From Phymorhynchus buccinoides (Eukaryota > Mollusca > Gastropoda > Neogastropoda > Raphitomidae), in NCBI GenBank assembly GCA_017654935.2, contig CM065699.1:38951950-39015949 (forward strand): a DNA stretch of 64,000 nucleotides, in the 5' to 3' direction. The translations under genes were made by a program, and so were the position numbers. The stretch's first letter is position 1. The number at the start of each line of letters is the position of its first letter. Below, piece after piece: positions 47,333-58,271 of this stretch. The notes below the pieces were generated by a model. It ran no database searches. It was not told the origin of the DNA and worked only from the letters and a program-made list of their open reading frames with translations.

Positions 47333-50300
47333 CTGTGTGTGTGTGTGTCTGTCTGTGTGTCTCTGTGTGTGTGTGTGTGTCTGTGTGTGTGTGTGTAGTG
47401 TGTGTGTGTGTGTCTCTCTGTGTGTGTGTGTGTGTGTGTGTGTGTCTGTGTGTGTGTTTGTGTGTGTGTGTTGTGTGTGTGTGTGTGTGTGTCTGTGTGT
47501 GTGTGTGTGTGTGGTTTGTGTGTGTCTGTGTGTGTGGTTTGTGTGTGTCTGTGTCTGTGTGTGTAGTACTGGACCCAGAACTGAACCATAACTTTGTGGA
47601 CCAGTATCATTGCCTCTGTGTGTGTGTGTCTATATGATAATGGGTTTCTTGCATTGCTGCGTGCCAAGCCAAATTTTGGCCTTTAGAGGGTTGCTTCACT
47701 GATCTGTCCACTGCTCTTCCATTTGTTGATGTCACAAGTTAAAAAAAAAATGTAGAAAGGAAAAGAACTGTAGATGTACGTTTTTCGAAGAGCATTGAAC
47801 AGTTTATAGTTTTTGTTCTCCTAATATATCTTGCTCGAAAATCAATGACAAAAACACCCTGTGGTAGACACAGTTACAGGCGTACAGCATAGTGCAAACG
47901 GCCCTGTGTTAGACTCGTGGCAGGCGGTGAAGGGGTTAAGATGATGTCCATCTTGTTTGTCGTGTGAACCCTTAACACCACCTGAACATCCCGTTCGACC
48001 TGTCCCAAGTGCTGTTCACATTAAGATTATGTCAGTCTTGTTTGTCGTATGAACCCTTAGAGTGTAAAGTGGCACAGTGGTAGCGCGTTCGCTTAGACTC
48101 GTGGCAGGCGTACGTGTCAAGTAAACCCGAGTTCGAACCTGAGTACAGGGGATTTTGGCAGGCGTACAGCATAGTGCAAACGGCCCTGTGCTAGACTCGT
48201 GGCAGGCAGTGAAGGGGTTAAGACTTTGCACTAGGCCTTTGACCTGTCCCAACGTGGAGTCTTTCGGATGAGACGATAAATCGAGGTGCTCATGCACATT
48301 AAACCCAGTGGCAACGAAAAAGTTGTCATTTGGTCAAAGTTTACCCCCCTCCCTTCCTTCCTCATCAGTCACATAAAAAATCGAGGTCGCATGCACATTA
48401 AACCCAGTGGCAACGAAATAAAAAATTAAAAATTTACCCCCCGCGCCTCTGGCTGCGATGCGCTCTCCAGGTGGGAGCAAACCGAATTTCACAGAGACGC
48501 CTCTGTGACTATAATGTACCTAACCTAACCTAACCTAACTTTAACACCACCCTACCAGCTACCTGAACATCCCGTTCGACCTGTCCCAAGTGCTGTTCAT
48601 CGCCACAGCCAACAGCATGGCCACCATCCCCCCGGCCCTGCTGGACCGCATGGAGCTGATCGCCGTGCCGGGCTACACCCTGGAAGAGAAGGTGCTCATC
48701 GCGCAGCGCCACCTGCTGGACAAGCAGATGGACGCCCACGGCCTGACCAGCCACCAGATGGTGCTGCCCGAGGACACCCTTCATCTGCTCAGTGAGTCGA
48801 TGCTTTCGTGTGGGATCTTCTTTTATGTATCATATGATTTCCCCGTGGAAGTTCTGTGCTTGTAACTTCCTCTAATCTGTCACTCTCTTAGACTCTGTCT
48901 TTTCCTTTCGCTTTCTGTCATCTACTATCTTTCTGACTTATTGGCCCATTCTCCTGACTTTTTTCAAAAATAGGTCTGGTGAGTCGATGCTTTGATCAGT
49001 CACCTTCTCTCGTTAACCGTTCTTCCAAATAATTTTCTGGATGTCTTTGACCAGCTCCTCCGAAATCGGAATGTGTCGGCTGTTCGCAGCGGGGAGACCA
49101 GTGAAAACTGAAAACCGGACACATACGTTCCTTACCCATTATGGCCATATGGCCTGGGAACGCAGAAGAAGAAGAAGTATATGATCTCCCACGGCCAGAT
49201 GGTGCTGCCCGAGGACACCCTTCGTCTGCTCAGTGAGTCGATGCTTTGATGAGTCACCTTCTCTCAATAATCATGTGATCTTCTTTTGAGTATCGTGTGA
49301 TCTTCTGGACTAGCAGATGGACGTCCATGGCTTGACCAGCCGCCAGATGGTTCTGCCCGAGGACACCCTTCGTCTGCTCAGTGAGTCAATGCTTTTACCT
49401 GTCATCTTCTTTTGAGTATCGTGTGATTCGGTGGGTGGCACTGAGCTGGCGGTGACGCGCTCTCCGGGTGGGAGCAGCCTGAATTTCACTAGGACAAATC
49501 TCGTGTGGATTGAAATTACCAAAATACCAAGATATCAGCACTGAATAATAGGTTTATCAATTTGCATTTCTGTCTGTCAAATTGTCAGTGCGAATAATGG
49601 ATTAGTAGTGGCAGAGGACAATGTCAGCATCGCCCATTTTGCGTTCAAAGATCCTCAGGCCCCCAGTGCTGTTTTTTGTTTGATTTTTTTTTTTTAATCC
49701 CAAACTCCCCTGACTTCCCCCCAACCTCTTTCCCCAACCTCTCTGCAAGACAAATTTCATAATCAGACTAGCCCATTTCAGTCTGTACATTTGCTGTTGG
49801 ATTTCATTTTAAGGTTTGCACTGGAAGTAAAATGTTTACTGTAAAATGTAAAATGTTTACTGTGGGAGTGAAGGAATTTTAACCCTTTCACTGCCAGCCA
49901 TCCTTAAACCTAAAATTTCCATAACATTTATTTGGTTACTACAAAGATTTCATCTGCAATATTGTGGGATTTCTCTGTGGCACATTTAGAATAGGGTCAA
50001 TCCTTACTGCCCAAATTTAAGAACACAATATTATTGAATAATAGACCCTGATTCAAGAGTTTTAATGACACAAGTGTTAAATCATTGTGGTGCAAAAATG
50101 CGACATGGGCGGCGAAAGGGTTAAAGACAGCCACCACGTCCGTCCACCGACAGCTCCCCAGAACATACTGATCCCCATGACTTTGACCCGAACGCACCAA
50201 GTGCAGTGTCTCTTCGGTTGGTTGCCTCCTGACAGCCTAAAATAGATTCGCTCCCCTCGGACTGCTGGTTTCGGATTCCATGACTTGAACAAGCCGGGGT

Positions 50301-52970
50301 GTGGCTGCGAGTTGGGACTCGGAATGAGCGGCATGGGAGCAGTGCAGGGTCTCCTCGGTTGGTTGCCTCCTGACGGCCTAACATAGATTCGCTACCCTCG
50401 GACTGCTGGTTTAGATTCTGTGACTTGGAACAAGCCGGGGTGTGGCTGTGTGTTGCGACTCGGAATGAGCGGCGTGGGAGCAACACCATTGTGTGGCCCA
50501 GAAGATGGGACAGCCAAAAAACCAATAAAAAAGCATGATAGTGCCTTCTGGCTTTGTCCCAGCAAAATTTGCATTGCCGGCTTCGAGAGAATTCGATAGG
50601 GTTTTTAAAAAGCAGGAGTGACGTTGTTGTCGTCGTACCCTGGCTTAAAGACTCCAGGGATCATCCCAACAGCCCGAAGCACTTGAACACCATGGTACAA
50701 ACACACCAGCTAGGGGATGAGAACCATTACGTGTGTGACGCCACGTGGGCAGCCACACTCCGACTTCTTAACTTCGGAGGATTTTGGGAGACTGATGATG
50801 TTATGCTAGGAGCCTGCTGTGGCTAAAAGACATCCCCCGCGATAACTGCGGCAGAACCTAACACCATTTTGACGTAGCCTTGGCGTTCTAGCTTATTGTC
50901 AGTTGTAGGTCCGACACAGCCTTACGCCGAGGAAAGTAAGCAGGAGTGATCTTTTTCAGTCTCCAAGTACACGCGGGAGGCAGGCGTGCGCACCCTGGAG
51001 CGGCGAGTGGCAGCCATTTGCCGCGCGGTCGCCGTCAAGGTGCTGGAGGCCAAATCCCGCAGCGGCAAAGACCCCACCCCCCCAGCCGGCAAAGAAGAAG
51101 AAGACGGCGTCAAGGAGGAGGAGGGGGGGAAGGCGGAGGGGGAGAGAGGGGGAGAGGAGGAGGTGCTGAGGGTCGTGGGGGGGGAGGGGCAGACGGGGGC
51201 GATGATGCACCCCCCGGAGATGCCCATCGTCATCGACGAGGCCGCTGTGGAGGACATTCTGGGCGTGAGTTCTTCGTTTTTCTTATCAACCCTTTATAAT
51301 CGTGGTCGTTTCATTAAGTACACATTTTGTATCAGTCAAAAAAGGAAAAGGACTTGGTCAATGATTCACCAAATATAATATCAGTCTGGTTGTGGTTGGG
51401 CATATAGTCTAGTGTAGCCCAGCGTATGTTTGTGTGTGTGTGCGTGTGTGTGTGTACACCCTGCCATGCAATGTGATGCGCTTACGCCTGCGATATCTTT
51501 GTGAAGTGGTGGAGTGCTAGTTTCTGAATGATAATACTACATAGCTCCTATTTAGAGCGATGGCTTGATAGCACAAATTTTCTTTGAGAGCACACATTTT
51601 CGATTTTAATAATCTTTTTCATCAACATCTTTAACAATGGCAGCAATTATAACATGTGGAAACATAACAATAGGAATACTTATGCGCCCATGCTCAGCCA
51701 CACACAACACACACACACACACACACGCACACGCACACACACACACACACACACACAAACATACGCTGGGCTACACTAGACTATATGCCCAACCACAACC
51801 AGACTGATAACAATGGATTAATAATGTTGAAAGCAGAAAGAGAAGAGAGGACGAAAAAAAATGGAAAAGGAAGTAGAATTTTAAAAAAGAAACTAGACAA
51901 ACAAGCCATAAACATTGTCGCGCCCCACCCTACTGCAGGCAGAGCCTACCCTCTCACACAGAAGGAATCAGGAACCTGAACTATCTGATGACAAGACATG
52001 ACTTTGTTGCAACACTAGAAAACACAGCAAACATAGAATATATACACGACATCTCCATTCTGGGCGTGAGTTCATCGGGTTTTTTATCAACGCTTTCTAA
52101 TCATGGTCGTTTCTTTAAAGTACACATTTTGTATCAGTCAAAAAAGGAAAAGGAAGGAGAATTTAACCCTTTCACCGCCAGCCATATTTTAGACAAAAAG
52201 TTCCATTAAATTACCTGGGTAGAGAACAAAATCCATCTGCAGTATTGGGGATTCTTCTGTGACATACAATGTAAAATAAGGTCTATCCTTACTTCCCAAA
52301 ACTAAGACAATAGGGTCTTTGGATAATAGACCCCAATTTGATGCCTTTTGGTGACATAGGTGTTAAATCAATGTGGTGCTAAAATGCGACTTTGGCGGTG
52401 AAAGGGTTAAAAAAAAAAAGAAACTAGACAAACAAGCCAAAATAAAGACTTAGGACACTTGAGGGTGAGTTAATGGTTTGCTTTCATAACTCTTCTCGCA
52501 CCACCGGCGAATGTATTCGCCCAAGACAGCACTCTACACTCCCACCAAATGCAATGACATTCACCACCAAGCACCCTGCCATGTGTTTGATCTGCTTTCA
52601 CAGGTTATATCACTGTTTTTTCCATTGAAGCAACGCATGCACACTTGTCGGTTGAGATGCAACGGACAACCAAGAACGTCAAAACATCCATGACGCTAGA
52701 AGAGTTCACGTGAGGCATATTTTTCTTCTTTTTTTTTCTCTCTCTCCAGCCGCCGATGTACGAGCCTGAGATGGGTCAGCGTCTGAGCCAGCCGGGCGTG
52801 GCTGTGGGCCTGGCGGTGACGCCGATGGGCGGGGAGATCATGTTCGTGGAGGCCACCTGCATGAGTGGGGAGGGCAAGCTGACCCTCACCGGACAGCTGG
52901 GGGACGTCATGAAGGAGTCGGCCAACCTGGCCCGAAGCTGGCTCAGAGCCAACGCTGTCAAGGTGAAGTC

Positions 52971-53001
<31 letters not shown>

Positions 53002-53210
53002 AATCATCCAACCTGGCCCGAAGCTGGCTCAGAGCCAACGCTGTCAAGGTGAACTCTGTGTGTGTATGTGTGTGTGTAAAGAATCATCCAACCTGGCCCA
53101 CAGCTGGCTCAGAACCAACGCTGTCAAGGTGAACTCTGTGTGTGTGTGCGTGTGTAAGGAATCATCCAACCTGGCCCGAAGCTGGCTCAGAGCCAACGCT
53201 GTCAAGGTGA

Positions 53211-53261
<51 letters not shown>

Positions 53262-53480
53262 GGATTCATCCAACCTGGCCCGAAGCTGGCTCAGAGCCAA
53301 CGCTGTCAAGGTGAACTCTGTGTGTGTGTGCGTGTGTGTGTGTGTAAGGAATCATCCAACCTGGCCCGAAGTTGGCTGCGAGCCAACGCTGTCAAGGTGA
53401 ACTCTGTGTGTGTGCGTGTGTGTGTAAGGAATCATCCAACCTGGCCCGAAGTTGGCTGAGAGCCAACGCTGTCAAGGTGA

Positions 53481-53533
<53 letters not shown>

Positions 53534-53584
53534 AATCATCCAACCTGGCCCGAAGTTGGCTGAGAGCCAACGCTGTCAAGGTGA

Positions 53585-53637
<53 letters not shown>

Positions 53638-56600
53638 GGAATCATCCAACCTGGCCCGAAGCTGGCTCAGAGCCAACGCTGTCAAGGTGAACTCTGTGTG
53701 TGTGTGTGTGTGCATGTGTGTGTGTGTGTAAGGAATCATCCAACCTGGCCCGAAGCTGGCTCAGAGCCAACGCTGTCAAGGTGAACTCTGTGTGTGTGTG
53801 TGTGTGTGTGTGCGTGTGTGTGTGTGTGTAAGGAATCATCCAACCTGGCCTGAAGCCCGAAGCCAACGCTGGGTGAACTCAGAAGGAATCATCCAACGCT
53901 GGCTCAAGGCTGTCAAGTCTGTGTGTGTGTGTGTGTGTGTGCGTGTGTGTGTGTGTATAGGAATCATCCAACCTGACCCACAGCTGGCTCAGAACCAATG
54001 CTGTCAAGGTGAAGTCTATGTGTGTGTGTGTGTGTGCATGTGTGTGTGTGTGCATGTGTGTGTGTGTGCGTGTGTGTGTGTGTATGTGTGTGTGTATGCA
54101 GGTGTTTGGACACACGCTGAAGGAGCTGGACTCAACAGACATGCACATACACTTCCCAGCAGGGGTGATGGGCTGCTCTTGTGTTGATAAGGTATCTTTT
54201 TCATGATATTTACCTTAGCAGCAAGCATATTATCGGTGTGTGTGTCCAGGTGTTTGAGCACACACTGAAGAAGGAGATGGATTCGACAACCATGCACATA
54301 CTACTTCTCTGCAGGGGCAGTGGGCTGCTCTTGTGTTGATATGGCATCTTTTTCATGATATTGACCGTAACAGCAAGCATATTATCGGTGTGTGTGTGCA
54401 GGTGTTTGGGCACACGCTAAAAAAAAAAAGCTGGACTCGACGGACATGCACATCCACTTCCCGGCGGGGGCGGTGGGCTGCTCTTGTGTTGATAAGGCAT
54501 CTTTATCGGTGTGTGTGTGTGCAGGTGCAGGGCTTCCAGGGACCCCAGTTTGGGGGTCTATGAAGCACTAAAATTCTAATGGACCCTCTAAATGTATGTC
54601 CCAGGGATGCACTAGAAAAATTCTTGTTAGCATTTGCAATGCCACTGGGACCCTATACTGCAAGAGGAGTGAGTCCCTGGGACCCCTTGTTTTGCGGGAC
54701 GATTGGGAGCCCTGAGGTGTTTGGGCACACGCTGAAGAAGGAGCTGGACTCCACAGACGTGCACATCCACTTCCCTGCAGATGTGGTGGGCTGCTCTTGT
54801 GTTGATAAGGCATCTTTATCGGTGTGTGTGCAGGTGTTTGGCCACACGCTGAAAAAAGAGCTGGACTCGACGGACGTGCACATCCACTTCCCTGCAGATG
54901 TGGTGGGCTGCTCTTGTGTTGATAAGGCATCTTTATCGGTGTGTGTGCAGGTGTTTGGCCACACGCTGAAAAAAGAGCTGGACTCGACGGACGTGCACAT
55001 ACACTTCCCTGCAGATGTGGTGGGCTGCTCTTGTGTTGATAAGGCATCTTTATCGGTGTGTGTGTGTGTGTGTGCAGGTGTTTGGCCACACGCTGAAAAA
55101 AGAGCTGGACTCCACGGACGTGCACATTCACTTCCCGGCAGGGGCAGTGGGCAAGGACGGGCCCTCGGCGGGCGTCACCGTCATCACCGTCCTCGTCTCG
55201 CTCTTCTCCCACGTCTGCGTGCGCTCCGACACCGCCATGACAGGGGAGATCACCCTCAGGGGGCTGGTGCTGCCGGTCAGTGAGGAGTGCTCTTCTCTTT
55301 GTGCGTGCATGTCTGGCTGAGTTTTTTTTGGCGTGGGTGGGTGGGTACAAATTTGTTGTTTTGTTTCGTTTGTTTGCTTTGTTGGGGGGGGGGGGGGGGT
55401 GTGCTATTTCTTATTATGTCTAGTCAAAGTTAGGTTTCTAACTTTCTTTCTTTCTTTCTTGATTCTAATGAGTGTAATGAGTACAGGGCCAAAACTCTTG
55501 ATTGAGGGGGTTGGAAGGGTGGGGGGGGGGGTGGGGGGCTTCTTCTCTGAAGACCCTCTTTTGCCCAACACTCTGTAGAGATTCTTGCGCTTTGTATGTC
55601 TTTTTTTTTTGCATGGTGTTTTTTTTTCATACATCATCACATATGTGCATTTACGACTGTGGAGGTTCAAACCCAGCTCCGTCCACAGTGTTGTGTCCAT
55701 GGGAAAGACACTTTACTCCTATTTCCTACTCCTTCGGGTGAGACTTAAAACCGAGGTCCCGTGGGGGACAACGCTTGCACAAGATCTTGCGCACACGTTA
55801 AAAAAAAACATTCCACTATTCGGTAGGAGTAGGACGTGTTGTGCCGGCGGAATGGATGACACGAACTCACATAGCATGCACCCTGTGGGTGGCGCTGCGC
55901 TCGTGATGACGCGCTCTTCAGGTGGGAGCAACCCAAATTTCACAGAGACACGTCTCTGTGACTAGAATATACCAATACTAATTACATGCCTTGGCATGAG
56001 AGTGTGTCAGACCAGTTGACATAAGCTAGAACACCAAGGCTACATCAAAATGTTGTGATGGTTGTGCGGGGGATTGTCCAAGCCATGACAAGCTCCTAGC
56101 ATAACATCGTCAGTCTAAAAATCCTTCCGAAGTCGGAGTGTGGCTGCATGCGTTGCGGGGTAATCAAAAATGGTCACACGCACACGGAACGTTCTCATCC
56201 CTGTCTGATGCATTTGTGCCATAGTGTTCAAGTGCTTCGCCATAGTGTTCAAGTGCTTCGGCTGTTGGGAAGGTGTTGTTGCTGTTGTTGTCTTACCCTG
56301 GCTAAATGACTCCAGGGATCATCCCAATAGCGGAAGCTTTTGAACACTATGGTGCGAGTGCATCAGCTACGGGTGAGAACATTACGTGTGCGACCGTTTT
56401 TATTTCCCCGCCACGTGGGCAGCCACACTCCGACTTCGGAGGATGGCTGTTGGGATGATCCTGGAGTCTTGAAAGGTGGACCCTGACGGATGAGTTTTTG
56501 CAAGGAACACGTTGAGATCACCAGAAAGACAGCCTTTTCAAAGATCAGAACACTCGCTTCGCTCTGGTTTCCTAGAAGTCAAAACGGCGATTCCTCCTTG

Positions 56601-58238
56601 GTGGAGGTGCCGGAGAGAGTAGCCATTTTGGATGGGGGGGGGGGGGCAAACCCTTGGGGGGAGGCCAAACCCATTGTGGTTGAAGCTTCTTTTTTTTTTG
56701 GTAGTGCAGTAAAAAAAAAAAAAAATTGAAGCTATTTCCTTTGTTGTGATAAAATGTATAAAATAATAAAATAATAAAAATAAAAAGGCTTATATTGCGA
56801 AAAAAATTGTGCAAACAATTTGGTCGTCATTACAAAAGAGACAGCTCTCGCCTTCTCTTTCGGTGAAAGAATTTGACTTCCAGCACCTCCGCCAAGGATA
56901 AATCGCCGATTTGACGGTTTGATTTCTAGGAAGCCGGAGCAAAGTGAGTGTTGCGATCTCTGTAAATGGTGTTTTCATGATCTCGATGTGTTTCTTGCAA
57001 AAACTCATCCGCCAGGGTCCACCTTTAGGCCAGGGTAAGACAACAGCAAACAACTGATTACAATTAAAATAATGTGTGTCTGTGCTGCCTGTAGGTGGGA
57101 GGCATCAAGGAGAAGGTTCTGGCGGCCCACAGAGCGGGGCTGACCCGTGTGATCCTGCCCGCCCGCAACGAGAAGGACCTGCACGAGATCCCCGGCAACA
57201 TTCAGGTCAGGGCGAGCCCTAATCTTTTTTTCTCCACATTTTAACCCTTTTCGTCACCACTGTCGCCTCTTGGCACCACAACACGAGATCCCCGCCAACA
57301 TTCAGGTCAGAGCGAGCCCTAATATTCTTTACATTTTAACCCTTTTCGTCGCCACTGTCGCCTCTTGGCACCGCAATGACTTAACCCTTTCACTGCCAAT
57401 GTCGCATTTATGCACCACAATGGTTTACCACCCATGTCACTCAAATCAGGCATCAAATCAGGGCCTGTTATTCGAAGACACTATTTTCTTAATTTTGGGA
57501 AGTAAGGATAGGCCTAATGTTATGCATGTCACAGAGGAATTCCCAATATTGCAGATATTGTTGTTTTCTCTTCCCAGTTCAAGTTTAGCCCTTTCACCGC
57601 CAGCCGTATTTCAGCCAAATATTTCCATTACATTTACCTGGGTAAAGAGCAAAGTCCATCTGCAGTATTGGGGATTCTTCTGTGACATATATAAAATAAG
57701 GTCTATCCTTACTTCCCAAAACTAAGACAATAGGGTCTTTGGATAACAGACCCCAATTTGATGCCTTTTAGTGACATGGGTGTTAAATCACTGTGGTGCT
57801 AAAATGCGACTTTGGCGGTGAAAGGGTTAATGGACATTTTTGGCTGAAAATGGCTGGCGGTGAAAGGGTTAACACCCATGTCGCTGAAAAGCATCAAATG
57901 AGGGTCTGGTATCCAGTGACCTTATGTTCTTAATTTTGGGATGGAAGGACAGGCCCTATTTAATGCATGTCACAAAGGATTCCCCGATATTGCCCCACAT
58001 GGCCGAAAGGCCGAAGAGGGCGTAAAGTCTTAATAATAAAATAACCCCCGATATTGCAGATGAATTTTTTTTTGTACCCAGGTAAGTTTAATGGAAAGTT
58101 TTGGCTGATAAATGGCTGGCGTTGAAAAGGGTTAAACTGGTTAATGGTTTCTCTCCTTCTTCTTCTTCTTCTTGTGCGTTCCCAGGCCATAATGGGTAAG
58201 GTATGTGTGTCCGCTTTTCAATTTTTCACTGGTCTCTC

Positions 58239-58271
<33 letters not shown>

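Noticed and set aside
52963..54010. CRISPR-like array (48-nt repeats with spacers)
   Set aside because: The repeats match the adjacent exon tail and the spacers are TG microsatellites. The window is eukaryotic with spliced genes.
54579..55283. A 234-codon open frame as an independent gene
   Set aside because: It is the in-frame reading of the exon 15 head copies (39-codon units) and a MITE. The unit length divisible by three keeps it open.
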